A stretch of DNA of 64,000 bases, from the NCBI GenBank assembly GCA_009780175.1, contig WRAO01000001.1, forward strand, positions 1-64,000. Reading direction: 5' to 3'. Both the position numbers and the translations under genes were made by a program. The notes beneath the pieces are model-generated. The model saw only the letters and a list, made by a program, of their open reading frames with translations, was not told where the DNA came from and made no database searches. This DNA comes from Oscillospiraceae bacterium. Lineage in GTDB: Bacteria; Bacillota; Clostridia; Oscillospirales; Oscillospiraceae. Of this stretch, positions 8,160 to 17,081 are shown in pieces; position 1 is the first letter of the stretch; every line of letters begins with the position of its first letter.

Positions 8160-8750
8160 TTAGCTAAACAGGCCGTCTGCCAAGCCCACGAAGCCGAGGA
8201 AGCTCATGGACATAATGGCGGCGGCGATGAGGGTGATGGGCATACCCTCGAGGCTTTTCGGGATATCGTTCCCCTCGAGGCGGCTACGGACACCGGCGAA
8301 GAGGACCATTGCGAGCAGGAAGCCGACACCGCCAGCGAAGGCGTTAATCATAGCTTCGAAATAGGTGAGCCCGGTGGTGAAGTGGAGGATGGTCACACCC
8401 ATGATGGCGCAGTTGGTGGTCATCAAGGGCAGAAAGACGCCGAGGGCATTGTAGAGCGGTGGGATATAGCGTTTGAGGAAAATCTCGATGAGCTGGACTG
8501 TGGAGGCGATGACGATGATGAAGAGAATCGTCTGTAGATAGCCGAGGCCCAGCGGGAGCAGAAGCCAGGCGTGGAGCGGGTAGGTGATCGCCGTGGCGAC
8601 TACCATGACGAAGGCAACCGCCGCGCCCATGCCTACCGCTGTGTCGAGTCGTTTGGATACGCCAAGGAAGGGGCAGACACCGAGGAACTTCGAGAGGACA
8701 AAGTTATCGGTGAAGAGACCGGCAATGAGAATCGTGATTATCGCTTGCAT
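8160..8750 (-). CDS. rnfA: Rnf complex integral membrane subunit RnfA
   Basis: Six-helix membrane subunit of the Rnf ion pump, homologous to RnfE and NqrD/E. It starts MQAIITILIAGLFTDNFVLSKFLG, and the NFVLS...GVCPFLG and TTNCAIMGV blocks are typical; paired cysteines in such half-membrane helices hold a shared [2Fe-2S] site in RnfA/RnfE. Its ATG shares an A with the rnfE stop (TAATG), so the two are translationally coupled. At 196 residues it is the standard length. Confidence 0.96.
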   Translation of the reverse strand: MQAIITILIAGLFTDNFVLSKFLGVCPFLGVSKRLDTAVGMGAAVAFVMVVATAITYPLHAWLLLPLGLGYLQTILFIIVIASTVQLIEIFLKRYIPPLYNALGVFLPLMTTNCAIMGVTILHFTTGLTYFEAMINAFAGGVGFLLAMVLFAGVRSRLEGNDIPKSLEGMPITLIAAAIMSMSFLGFVGLADGLFS

Positions 8751-9451
8751 TATGCCTTTACCTCCTCTGCCGCTGTTTCTTTTGCTGTCTCAAAGTTTTT
8801 ACAGGTCACACGTGAGGGGCATCCGGCACAACCGCTGGACCGCTCTGATTGGGGCCGTTTATCCAGCTTGTTCGACAGGGCGACGAGGAGGCCGAAGATG
8901 AAGAATCCGCCGGGAGGGAGGATCATGATGAGCATGGGGTCGATGAGGTGGGCGGTCAACGGAATATCGAACAGGGAGCCCGCGCCAAGGAATTCTCGGA
9001 TGCTGCCGAGCATGGTGAGTGCGGCGGTAAAGCCGATGCCCATGCCGAGCGCGTCTAGGATTGTGGGGAACACTTTGTTTTTTACTGCGAACATCTCCGC
9101 TCGCGCGAAGAGGACGCAGTTGACGGCGATGAGGGGCAGGAAGATGCCGAGCGCGGCATTGAGCGCGGGGGCGAAGGCTTGGATCAGGAACTGGACGACC
9201 GTTGTAAAGCCGGCGATTGTGACAATGAAGACTGGGATACGCACACGGTCTGGGATGGCATTGCGCATGAGCGAAATCGCGATGGTGCTACCCATGAGGA
9301 CGAGCGTTGTTGCGACGCCCATACCCAGGCCGTTCATCGCGCTGGTGGTGACAGCGAGGGCTGGACAGATGCCGAGGATAAGACGCAGAACGGGGTTTTC
9401 TTTGACGATACCCCTTGTAAAGATAGACCATAGACCATTCTTCTTTTCCAT
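8750..9451 (-). CDS. rnfE: Rnf complex integral membrane subunit RnfE
   Basis: Membrane partner of RnfA. The core shows KENPVLRLILGICPALAVT and IAVNCVLFARAE, each with a conserved cysteine. Beyond the last helix it has a 35-residue polar C-terminal tail with a Cys cluster, CAGC-x4-TC, facing the cytoplasm; minimal RnfE/RsxE proteins lack this. The tail might bind a metal or be a lineage trait. Start ATG 9451, stop overlapping rnfA. 233 residues. Confidence 0.95.
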   Translation of the reverse strand: MEKKNGLWSIFTRGIVKENPVLRLILGICPALAVTTSAMNGLGMGVATTLVLMGSTIAISLMRNAIPDRVRIPVFIVTIAGFTTVVQFLIQAFAPALNAALGIFLPLIAVNCVLFARAEMFAVKNKVFPTILDALGMGIGFTAALTMLGSIREFLGAGSLFDIPLTAHLIDPMLIMILPPGGFFIFGLLVALSNKLDKRPQSERSSGCAGCPSRVTCKNFETAKETAAEEVKA

Positions 9452-9463
9452 ACTTCTCCCCTC

Positions 9464-10027
9464 CTAGCTCAACTCGGCGTAGACAACCAGAGCGTCTCGT
9501 ACGGCCAGTACAACAGCGTAGACCGAGACGGTGGCGCCGGCGAGTGATTGAATCTGGTTGTGCCCTGCAACACCGCTCCGGATAAGCTCGGGTGAACCGT
9601 CTACTCCAGCGAATTGCGCTCTGAAACTTGCGTCTTGGATATTGAGCCCGAGGCCGGGGGTCTCGCCTGCGGCATTGATGATCTCGACGCCGACGACTAC
9701 GCCGTCTGTGATGCCGGTCATGACGTAGACGGTGCCGCCGTAGCCTCTGCCGCCGGTGAGAATCAGGTGGCCGCGCACGGTTCCGTCGTCCATGGTCGCC
9801 CGGTATACTTTAGGGGCACCCATTGCGTCGTATAAGACTACATCATATTGGTCCGCCTCGATGAGGCGGCCCATAGAGGCGGCGAGCATGATTCGCTCTT
9901 GCTCGGCAATTCGATCCGCGGTGCCGACGTAGGTCCCCGCTACGGCAAGGGTCACCACGGCGCAGACGGCGAGGAGGAAGGCTGTTGTGCCGAGGATGGA
10001 TTTCCACTGTTGTTTTAGGTTTTCCAT
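9464..10027 (-). CDS. rnfG: Rnf complex flavoprotein subunit RnfG
   Basis: Covalent-FMN subunit with one N-terminal membrane helix (about 12-33) and an extracytoplasmic FMN-binding domain. The flavinylation motif is SLAGATVS near residue 163, with the Thr as expected attachment point, and G-[LIV]-G-L-N-I-Q precedes it as in RnfG/NqrC. The ATG overlaps the rnfD stop (TGATG). A dedicated flavin transferase (ApbE) would be needed; no apbE is in this window. 187 residues. Confidence 0.95.
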   Translation of the reverse strand: MENLKQQWKSILGTTAFLLAVCAVVTLAVAGTYVGTADRIAEQERIMLAASMGRLIEADQYDVVLYDAMGAPKVYRATMDDGTVRGHLILTGGRGYGGTVYVMTGITDGVVVGVEIINAAGETPGLGLNIQDASFRAQFAGVDGSPELIRSGVAGHNQIQSLAGATVSVYAVVLAVRDALVVYAELS

Positions 10028-10992
10028 CAGTCCTTCCCTCCCTTCTGGCCGAAGGCTTTCGGCTGTGTCAATGTCTCAATGTGGGGCGTGAGAATATTCA
10101 TAAGTATGACGGCGAAGGAGACGCCTTCCGGTAAGGCTGCGAAGAGGCGGATTAGGGCGGTGATGATGCCGCACCCGACGCCGAAGACAACCCGGCCTTT
10201 GAAGTTCATGGGGGCTGTGACATAATCGGTCGCCATGAAGAAGGCTACGATTACGAGGGCGCCGGTCATGAGGTGGACCAGGGGGTCTTCGCCGGCGAGG
10301 GTGACGATGAGGAGGGTTGTACCGATGAAGGTGACAGGGATCACCGGGGAGATGACGCGCCGCCAAAGGAGATAGGCCGCGCCGATGAGGAGGGCTAGGA
10401 TTGAGGTTTCCCCCATGCTACCGGCGTGGGCGCCGATGAAGAGCTCCCAGTAGCTTGGCAGGGGCGCGCCTTCGGCGAGGAGCGCCAGCGGTGTGGCTGT
10501 TGTCACGACGTCTGACGTCGCTGTTGTGATCGCGTCTGCCGCGCTCCCGAAGAGGGGCGGGGTCCAGACTGCGCTCAGCGCGACGGGGAAGCTGAACATA
10601 AGCACTAGGCGTCCGGCAATGGCGGGGTTGACGAAGTTTTGACCGAGGCCGCCGAACATTTGTTTGATGACCACAATGGCAATCGCCGCGCCGAGGGCCG
10701 CTTGCCAGACCGGCAAAGAAACCGGGAAGCTGAGGGCGAGGAGCAGGCCTGTGATGACGGCGGAGAAATCGTAGATCGTATCTGTGTCCCGCTTCATAAC
10801 CATCCGGGAGGCCATTTCGGCGAGGATGGCTGCTGAGACTGTCGCTGCGGTGAGCAGGAGAACGCGAGTGCCGAAGAAGAAGGTAGCGGCGATAAGAGCC
10901 GGAATGAGGGCGATGACCACATCGAGCATAATTCTTCTGGTGCTGGCTCCGCTGTGGATATGGGGTGAGGCGGTTACCGTCAGTTTATTCAT
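10027..10992 (-). CDS. rnfD: Rnf complex membrane flavoprotein subunit RnfD
   Basis: Ten-helix membrane subunit related to NqrB, carrying covalent FMN; TTATPL near residue 165 matches the attachment motif. The start is set at ATG 10992 (MNKLTVTASPHIHSG, the canonical N-terminus), which overlaps the rnfC stop as ATGA and has an AGGCGGTGG ribosome site. The longer frame to 11064 lies inside rnfC. At 321 residues the length is usual. Confidence 0.95.
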   Translation of the reverse strand: MNKLTVTASPHIHSGASTRRIMLDVVIALIPALIAATFFFGTRVLLLTAATVSAAILAEMASRMVMKRDTDTIYDFSAVITGLLLALSFPVSLPVWQAALGAAIAIVVIKQMFGGLGQNFVNPAIAGRLVLMFSFPVALSAVWTPPLFGSAADAITTATSDVVTTATPLALLAEGAPLPSYWELFIGAHAGSMGETSILALLIGAAYLLWRRVISPVIPVTFIGTTLLIVTLAGEDPLVHLMTGALVIVAFFMATDYVTAPMNFKGRVVFGVGCGIITALIRLFAALPEGVSFAVILMNILTPHIETLTQPKAFGQKGGKD

Positions 10993-12326
10993 TTTGCCAC
11001 CGCCTTTCGTTCTACTTGTTTGCCTTGTCGGAGATATTGGACCAGCGGTCTTCTTGCGGGGCATTCAAACGCGCAACTTCCGCATTCCATGCAGGCAGAG
11101 GCATTGAGTTTTTTCAGCATCTCCGGATTGTCCAGTCTGGCGTAGCGTTCGATCATCGTGGGCATGAGGCTCATGGGGCAGGCGTCTACACAGCGTCCGC
11201 AGCGGATGCAGGGTTCGTCAATAGGGGCGAATGTCTCGTCTGATGTCATACAAAGGATGCTGTTGTCTTGCTTTTTGATGGGGGCTGCGCCGTCGTATTT
11301 GGCGGCGCCCATCATCGGGCCCCCGGCGACAATCTTGTCCGGCTCTACATTGTAGCCGCCGCAGAAATCGACCACGTCTTGGATAGAGGTACCGATGGGT
11401 ACGATTAGGTTGCTTGGACGGGCGATGGCTTTTCCGGCTACGGTGACACGTTTGCGGATGAGGGGAATGCCGGTGTCTAGGTAGTCATCCAGAATGGCGA
11501 TGCCGGAGATGTTGACCATAACCACACCAACATCGTGCGGGAGGCCGCCGAGCGGAACTGTGCGGCCGGTTGTGGCGTAGACGAGCATTTTTTCCGCACC
11601 GTATGGGTAGTGCGAAGGGAGTTCTACGACTTGGATACGGTCTTCCAGGCCGCCTGCGACGATTTTCTCTGCCAAGAGCGCGATGGCTTTGGGTTTGTTG
11701 TTCTCAATGCCGATCAGGGCATTGGGAATACCTGTGTATTCCATGACGCGGCGGATGCCATTGATGATATGGTCCGCGTTTTCCATGACTTCGCGGTAGT
11801 CGCTCGTGATGTAAGGCTCACACTCCGCGCCGTTGATGACGAGAGTGTCTACGGTTACGCCTTCTCTGATGTTCAACTTGACGTGGGTCGGGAATCCGGC
11901 GCCGCCGATACCGACTAGGCCGCTGGCACGGACAGCTTTTAAGAAGTCCGCTTTATTGTTGATTTCCGGTTTTGTGATTCCCTCCCAGAGGGTTTCTTGA
12001 CCATCGCTTTCAATATGTATGGCTTCTACCGAAACGCCCCGCGATAAGAGGAAGGGGCCGATAGCCTTTACCGTGCCTGAAATGGGCGCGTGGATGGGGG
12101 CTGACACGAAGGCGTCTGAATCACCGATTACTTGGCCGACGAAGACTTGATCCCCTACTTTAACAGTTGGTGTGCAGGGTGCGCCGATATGTTGTTGCAT
12201 GGGCAGCACTACAGTAGCGGGCGCGGGCATTCTCACGCTTTCGAGCTCCGCCGTGTCCTTATGGTGCGGCACATGCGCTCCGCCCCGGAATTTGTGGATT
12301 GCTTTTCTCATACCTCGCATGAGCAT
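10989..12326 (-). CDS. rnfC: Rnf complex NADH-binding subunit RnfC
   Basis: Peripheral subunit that exchanges electrons with NAD(H) through FMN and two [4Fe-4S] clusters. FRGGAHVPHHK near the N-terminus, a barrel-sandwich region, the glycine-rich GLVGIGGAGFPTHVK block, the GAECEPY motif, and two ferredoxin sets (CIRCGRCVDACP and CMECGSCAFECP) appear in the normal order. First gene of the operon, 30 bp downstream of a good promoter. Alternative in-frame ATGs at 12320 and 12311 cannot be excluded. 445 residues. Confidence 0.96.
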   Translation of the reverse strand: MLMRGMRKAIHKFRGGAHVPHHKDTAELESVRMPAPATVVLPMQQHIGAPCTPTVKVGDQVFVGQVIGDSDAFVSAPIHAPISGTVKAIGPFLLSRGVSVEAIHIESDGQETLWEGITKPEINNKADFLKAVRASGLVGIGGAGFPTHVKLNIREGVTVDTLVINGAECEPYITSDYREVMENADHIINGIRRVMEYTGIPNALIGIENNKPKAIALLAEKIVAGGLEDRIQVVELPSHYPYGAEKMLVYATTGRTVPLGGLPHDVGVVMVNISGIAILDDYLDTGIPLIRKRVTVAGKAIARPSNLIVPIGTSIQDVVDFCGGYNVEPDKIVAGGPMMGAAKYDGAAPIKKQDNSILCMTSDETFAPIDEPCIRCGRCVDACPMSLMPTMIERYARLDNPEMLKKLNASACMECGSCAFECPARRPLVQYLRQGKQVERKAVAK

Positions 12327-12356
12327 CCCAGCCTTTCTTGCATTTTCATTCGCCCT

Positions 12357-12386
12357 ATAATAGCAGAAGATAAGCTATTTCGTCAA
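12357..12386 (-). promoter_or_regulatory. Promoter of the rnf operon
   Basis: On the minus strand TTGACG (12386-12381) and TATTAT (12362-12357) are 18 bp apart, about 31 bp before the rnfC start. It is divergent from the ATP synthase promoter 220 bp away in the AT-rich gap 12327-12705. Confidence 0.72.
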
Positions 12387-12601
12387 TAGAAGTTATAGAA
12401 TTAACATACTTTATAACGAAACCTGTGAGTTTTATGGATAAAAGTACAATGACTCGGGAATATTTCCCAGAAAAATCTGCGAGACCTTTGCGAACACGCG
12501 CTTTGCCCGGAAAGTTCCTGTGTTTCTGTAGAATCATTAGTTTTCGCGGTCTTATGTCTTTAAAAAGTTTGCAAAAATTTTCACGATCTTTTTAAAAGCA
12601 C

Positions 12602-12630
12602 TTGACAATTCGGCGCAGATTCTATAAGAT
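12602..12630 (+). promoter_or_regulatory. Promoter of the ATP synthase operon
   Basis: TTGACA (12602-12607) and TAAGAT (12625-12630) with a 17-bp spacer form a near-consensus sigma-A promoter. The leader of about 70 nt before atpZ carries two CTTGCAAG palindromes (12641-12648 and 12663-12670), 22 bp apart. Confidence 0.82.
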
Positions 12631-12705
12631 AAACAGCAATCTTGCAAGTTGTGGGCTTCGTTCTTGCAAGTCGGAGTTTATCCTCTTGCATTTGGGGGGA
12701 TCGTT

Positions 12706-12906
12706 ATGAACCATCATGACCTGATTAAGGGACTCGCTCTTCTCTCTCAAATTGGACTTACTTTTGTTGTATGTATTGCCCTTGGCTTTTTTGGAGGCCG
12801 GTGGTTGGATGGATTCCTCGATACCTCCCCGTGGTTTTTGATGCTGGGTATCATTCTCGGTATTGCATCCGCATTCAAAGCGGTTTTTGATTTGCTCCCA
12901 AAGTAA
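12706..12906 (+). CDS. atpZ: AtpZ/AtpI-type F0 assembly protein
   Basis: A 66-residue protein with two membrane helices and the GFFGGRWLD signature of the AtpZ family (F0F1-ATPase gene 1). It is thought to help c-ring assembly or Mg2+/Ca2+ supply together with AtpI. ATG 12706 is preferred over 12649 because a TTGGGGGGAT ribosome site lies just upstream and MNHHDLIKGL starts the conserved part. First gene of the operon. Confidence 0.85.
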   Translation: MNHHDLIKGLALLSQIGLTFVVCIALGFFGGRWLDGFLDTSPWFLMLGIILGIASAFKAVFDLLPK

Positions 12907-12929
12907 GATACTAAAGGGACTTGGAAAGT

Positions 12930-13307
12930 ATGTATAAACTGAGCGGTACGGCGAAAAACATGATATTGGTCGTCTGCATTCTGGTGGTCGTATTCATCAT
13001 TGCTTCCGCCATTTTTTATCGTTCTTTCGCATTCTTGCCTTTTGCTGTTGGAGCGGCGATGGGCGGCGCGCTCAATGTGCTTAAAATCTTTTTGCTCAAC
13101 CGTGCTGTGGAGCGAGCCGCTTCCGGCGATCCGACGGTGACATCCAGTGGATTTTTGGGCGCATATTTCCTTCGTTTTCTTCTCACCGCGGCAGTGCTTT
13201 TCCTTGCGGTGATCGTGCCTTTTATCAGTTTATGGGGCGCAGTGGCCGGTGTCCTCACTCTGCCTCTCTCCGCCTATTCCATGCATTTCTTTCCGCATCA
13301 GGACTGA
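12930..13307 (+). CDS. atpI: ATP synthase subunit I (AtpI)
   Basis: Four-helix membrane protein of 125 residues in the position of AtpI, the chaperone for c-ring formation in Na+- and H+-dependent synthases. The GAAMGGALNVLKIFLLNRAVERA segment in the middle is typical. The start is either ATG 12930 or TTG 12921; AAAGGGAC at 12913-12920 fits ATG 12930 better. A 73-bp gap precedes atpB. Confidence 0.8.
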   Translation: MYKLSGTAKNMILVVCILVVVFIIASAIFYRSFAFLPFAVGAAMGGALNVLKIFLLNRAVERAASGDPTVTSSGFLGAYFLRFLLTAAVLFLAVIVPFISLWGAVAGVLTLPLSAYSMHFFPHQD

Positions 13308-13380
13308 GATTCTTATGCCGTCTCTAGCTGGAGCATTAAGATAACATATGTAAACCGAGATTTCAGGAGGTGTTCTGTCC

Positions 13381-14067
13381 TTGGATTTTAACATTAGTAA
13401 CATTTGGCTTGTCGAACTATTTGGTGTGGAGTTTTGGATCACCCAGACGATTGTAAACACATGGATCATCATGGTGTTTTTGATCGGTTTTGCTGTCTTT
13501 GTCCGCTTCAAACTGCGAAAGATGGACGATGTTCCCACCGGGTTTCAAAATGTGATTGAGGCTATGATCGAAGCTTTTGAAGGCTTCGTGAAGAGTATGA
13601 GCGGCGAACATGGGAAGTATTTCGCTGGCTGGTTTTTTACAGTTTTTCTTTTCATTTTGGTTTCTAACCTCAGCGCGCTCGTTGGATTCCGTCCTCCGAC
13701 CGCAGACTGGGTTACAACAGCCGCACTCGGCTTTGCGACCTTTTTCCTCACGCTGTATGCGGGCATGCGCTTCCGAGGGATCGGCAGATACTTAAAGAGT
13801 TTCTTTGAGCCGGTCTGGGTATTCTTCCCACTGAATGTCATGGGAGAGCTCTCTCGTCCGATCTCGCTGAGTTTTCGTCTGTTTGGCAATATTCTCTCAG
13901 GTCTCGTACTGATCGCGATGGTCTACACCCTGTTGCCTTTCGCCCTGCGTTTTCTCCTCCCTATCCCTTTGCATATCTTCTTTGACTTGTTTGTCGGCGC
14001 ACTGCAAACGATTATCTTTTGTGCATTGAGCCTCTCCTATATCGGGGCGGCCTGTGCTGAAGAATAA
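13381..14067 (+). CDS. atpB: F0F1 ATP synthase subunit a
   Basis: Stator membrane subunit that forms the ion half-channels. Helix-rich, with the essential Arg in PISLSFRLFGNILSG (about residue 168) and a final DLFVGALQTIIFCALSLSYI helix. TTG 13381 is taken as the start because GGAGG lies 11 bases upstream and no ATG fits. 228 residues. Together with subunit c it determines the ion used. Confidence 0.95.
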   Translation: MDFNISNIWLVELFGVEFWITQTIVNTWIIMVFLIGFAVFVRFKLRKMDDVPTGFQNVIEAMIEAFEGFVKSMSGEHGKYFAGWFFTVFLFILVSNLSALVGFRPPTADWVTTAALGFATFFLTLYAGMRFRGIGRYLKSFFEPVWVFFPLNVMGELSRPISLSFRLFGNILSGLVLIAMVYTLLPFALRFLLPIPLHIFFDLFVGALQTIIFCALSLSYIGAACAEE

Positions 14068-14094
14068 AAAATTCACACGTTGGAGGAATAAATC

Positions 14095-14367
14095 ATGGAT
14101 CCATTGTCATTCGTATTTGGTGCTGCACAGCTCAGCGCCGCAATCGCGCTCTTGAACGGTATTGCCACCACTGTTGGTCAAGGTAAGATCGGTGCGGCCG
14201 CGATCGAAGCAATCGCACGGCAGCCGGAGTCGGCAGGTTCTGTTCGCAGCACCATGCTGATCACACTTGGTGTAGCGGAAACGTCCGGTATTTACGGTCT
14301 GGTTATCGCGCTCCTCTTGCTCTTCCAAAACCCGCTGATCGCGCTCTACCTGCAACTGGCGGGCTAA
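14095..14367 (+). CDS. atpE: F0F1 ATP synthase subunit c, Na+-type ligand set
   Basis: Proteolipid of the rotor ring, two helices, 90 residues. Helix 1 has Gln29 in VGQG; helix 2 has Val60, Glu62, Thr63, Ser64 and Tyr67 (VAETSGIY). These coincide with Gln32, Val63, Glu65, Ser66, Thr67 and Tyr70 of the Na+-translocating Ilyobacter ring, with a conservative Ser/Thr swap. The usual helix-1 proline region is changed to IATTVGQG. Sodium coupling is therefore an inference from ligands; proton use is not excluded. GGAGG precedes the ATG. Confidence 0.94.
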   Translation: MDPLSFVFGAAQLSAAIALLNGIATTVGQGKIGAAAIEAIARQPESAGSVRSTMLITLGVAETSGIYGLVIALLLLFQNPLIALYLQLAG

Positions 14368-14437
14368 GTCTTTGCACGACGCGTTCCTTCATAGGGACGT
14401 GAACTTGTAACCGTAACCGCAGGAAGGAGGGGTGCTC

Positions 14438-14995
14438 TTGCATTCGTTTTTGCCTTTGCAAATTCTAACATCCGCACCCGATGAGCGCGTATTCGGGCTC
14501 GATATGCAAACGTTGATTCACATCATCGCCCAGTCAGTGAACATACTGTTGTTGACGGCCTTGTTGGCGTATCTTTTGTATAAGCCCGTTCAGAATTTTC
14601 TGAAGAAGCGTTCGGAGAAGATCAAGACCCAAATCGATCAAGCCGCGCTCGACATGGCCACGGCAGATACCTTGCGCACACAGTATAAGGAGAATCTGGA
14701 CCAGATCGAGCAGGAGCGCGTAGAAATCCTAGACGCTGCGCATAAGTCCGCCGCTGATAAGAGCAGAAAGCTCGTACAGGCTGGGCAAACGCAAGCGGAA
14801 GGACTGTATACGCAAGCGCTGGTCGATATTGAGAAGGAAAAAGAAAAGGCCCAAGATGCTGTGAAGACGCAAATCATCATGCTTTCGTCTTTGATGGCGG
14901 GTAAAATTGTCGCACATACGGTGGATCAGGAGACCCAGGATCGCCTATTTTCGGAGGCGCTCACGGAATTGGAGGCGACCTCATGGCCCACGTAA
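14438..14995 (+). CDS. atpF: F0F1 ATP synthase subunit b
   Basis: Peripheral stalk subunit: a membrane helix (about 28-48) followed by a long charged coiled coil rich in Lys, Glu and Gln. TTG 14438 is preferred to GTG 14432 because GGAGG (14426-14430) is then 7 bases away. The stop overlaps atpH by 13 bp. About 185 residues, slightly longer than the typical 160-170 because of an N-terminal extension before the helix. Confidence 0.92.
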   Translation: MHSFLPLQILTSAPDERVFGLDMQTLIHIIAQSVNILLLTALLAYLLYKPVQNFLKKRSEKIKTQIDQAALDMATADTLRTQYKENLDQIEQERVEILDAAHKSAADKSRKLVQAGQTQAEGLYTQALVDIEKEKEKAQDAVKTQIIMLSSLMAGKIVAHTVDQETQDRLFSEALTELEATSWPT

Positions 14996-15519
14996 GCACC
15001 CGCTATGGGACCGCGCTCTATAATCTGGCCCTGAAAAACGGCGTTTTAGACGCTTGTTTAGATCAAGCTGTCCTCGTACGGGATGCGTTTGAGGTGCCAG
15101 AATGTCGGCAAATTCTCCAGCATCCGCACATTTCCAGAGCGGAAAAGCGCGCGTTTATTGATCGCGCGTTCTCTGGTGCGCTGAATGAGACTTTGTATGA
15201 CTTCTTGCTACTCCTCATCTCGAAAAACCGCATGGCTATCGCTGTTGACGCGCTCACGGTTTTCATCCAACTCGGCAGAAGTTGGCGCGGCGAGGTGGAG
15301 GCTTGTGTCACATCGGCAACCGCATTACGGGAAGAGCAGGTATCTGCTCTCCAAACTGTTCTAACAGAGAAACTCGGCAAACGGGTGGATATGATTCTCC
15401 ATGTCGATCCTTCTGTCATCGGCGGGTTCTGCGTCGCGGTGGACGGCCACTGCATTGACCGCACAGTGAAGAAGCGGATTGAAGATATGCGGGACTCTAT
15501 CATCTCCAATTACCATTAA
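14983..15519 (+). CDS. atpH: F0F1 ATP synthase subunit delta
   Basis: Links the F1 head to the b stalk (OSCP-like). An N-terminal helical domain (YGTALYNLALKNG) precedes a C-terminal part ending in DPSVIGGFCVAVDGHCIDRTVKKRIEDMR, the delta signature. Start ATG 14983 within the end of atpF. 178 residues, normal size. Confidence 0.94.
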   Translation: MAHVSTRYGTALYNLALKNGVLDACLDQAVLVRDAFEVPECRQILQHPHISRAEKRAFIDRAFSGALNETLYDFLLLLISKNRMAIAVDALTVFIQLGRSWRGEVEACVTSATALREEQVSALQTVLTEKLGKRVDMILHVDPSVIGGFCVAVDGHCIDRTVKKRIEDMRDSIISNYH

Positions 15520-15555
15520 GATTGTTCTCAACTAATTACTGAACGGGGTGGTTCA

Positions 15556-17070
15556 ATGGTCCTCAAACCTGATGAAATCAGTTCTGTGATAAAACAACAG
15601 ATCGAGGCCTTTTCCTCCAAATTGGAGATTGAAGAGGCTGGGAGCGTCATGCAGGTCGGCGATGGGATCGCCCGGGTGTATGGGCTTAAAAACGCAATGA
15701 ACGGCGAGTTGTTGGAGTTTCCGAATGGGATCCAGGGCATTGCCCTCAACCTCGACCAGGACAGTATCGGCGCCGTTATCATGGGTTCCGATCGGCAGAT
15801 CAAAGAGGGCGACCCTGTCCGGCTCACCGGACAAGTGGCGGAAGTGCCCGTCGGAGATGCCTTGCTTGGTCGTGTCGTTAACGCGCTTGGACAGCCAATA
15901 GACCAGGGAGGTCCGCTCAATACCACGACGACACGCAAAATCGAGCGCATCGCGCCGGGTGTTATCACGCGTGAAGAAGTGAACGTGCCGTTGCAGACCG
16001 GTATCAAGGCGATCGACGCTATGGTGCCGATCGGACGCGGACAAAGACAGCTTATCATCGGTGATCGTCAGACTGGTAAAACCACGATCTGTATCGATAC
16101 GATTATCAACCAAAAGGGCAAGGGTGTCTATTGTATCTATGTAGCGATCGGCCAGAAGGCCTCTACCATCGCGCGGATTGAAAAGACCCTGCGCGACGCG
16201 GGCGCGATGGAGTATTCTACCATTGTTGCCGCGACGGCCAGTGAGCCGGCTCCGATGCAATATATCGCGCCTTACGCCGGTTGCGCGATCGGCGAAGAGT
16301 GGATGGAAGCCGGTAAGGACGTACTCGTGATTTACGACGACTTGTCTAAACATGCGGTTGCTTATCGTGCGCTCAGTTTGCTACTCCGCCGTCCTCCCGG
16401 TCGTGAGGCTTATCCGGGCGACGTGTTCTATCTCCACTCGAAATTGCTGGAGCGCGCGGCGCGTCTCAACAAAGATTACGGCGGCGGTTCTTTGACGGCT
16501 CTGCCCATCATTGAGACGCAGGAAGGCGATATTTCCGCCTATATTCCCACCAACGTTATCTCCATCACGGACGGACAGATTTATCTGGAGACGGAGTTGT
16601 TTAACAACGGTATCCGTCCGGCGATTAACGCTGGTTTCTCCGTATCCCGTGTTGGTGGCGCGGCGCAGATTAAGGCTATGAAGAAATTGGCAGGTCCTGT
16701 GCGGATTGAGCTTGCGCAATATCGTGAGTTGGCCGCTTTCTCCCAGTTTGGATCGGATCTCAGCCAGGATACTTTGGACCGTCTGCGGCAGGGTGAGCGG
16801 ATTGTGGAGATTTTGAAACAGCCGCAGTATAAACCCATCCCGGTTGAGCGTCAGGCACTTACTTTGTATGTGCTCACCAAGCGCTATCTCTGCGATATCC
16901 CGCTGGAACGCGTTTTGGAGTTTGAGCGCGAGTTCCTCGACTATATTGACGAGCATCATCCTCAAATCTTCCAAACTATCCGAGACACAAAAGACATCTC
17001 GTCGGAGTTGGAAGAGCAGATCAAATCCGCGATTGACACGTTCCGGGCAAAACACCCGTATGACAAGTAA
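15556..17070 (+). CDS. atpA: F0F1 ATP synthase subunit alpha
   Basis: Non-catalytic nucleotide-binding subunit of F1. The P-loop GDRQTGKT spans 169-176; [11 protein letters not shown] at the beta-barrel start, [12 protein letters not shown] and [30 protein letters not shown] blocks are present. GAACGGGGTGG lies 7 bases before the ATG. 504 residues, standard. Confidence 0.97.
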   Translation: MVLKPDEISSVIKQQIEAFSSKLEIEEAGSVMQVGDGIARVYGLKNAMNGELLEFPNGIQGIALNLDQDSIGAVIMGSDRQIKEGDPVRLTGQVAEVPVGDALLGRVVNALGQPIDQGGPLNTTTTRKIERIAPGVITREEVNVPLQTGIKAIDAMVPIGRGQRQLIIGDRQTGKTTICIDTIINQKGKGVYCIYVAIGQKASTIARIEKTLRDAGAMEYSTIVAATASEPAPMQYIAPYAGCAIGEEWMEAGKDVLVIYDDLSKHAVAYRALSLLLRRPPGREAYPGDVFYLHSKLLERAARLNKDYGGGSLTALPIIETQEGDISAYIPTNVISITDGQIYLETELFNNGIRPAINAGFSVSRVGGAAQIKAMKKLAGPVRIELAQYRELAAFSQFGSDLSQDTLDRLRQGERIVEILKQPQYKPIPVERQALTLYVLTKRYLCDIPLERVLEFEREFLDYIDEHHPQIFQTIRDTKDISSELEEQIKSAIDTFRAKHPYDK

Positions 17071-17081
17071 GGAGAACGCTT

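Noticed and set aside
11041..11250. Separate ferredoxin gene at the end of rnfC
   Set aside because: The CxxCxxC clusters are the normal C-terminal Fe-S region of RnfC in a continuous frame.
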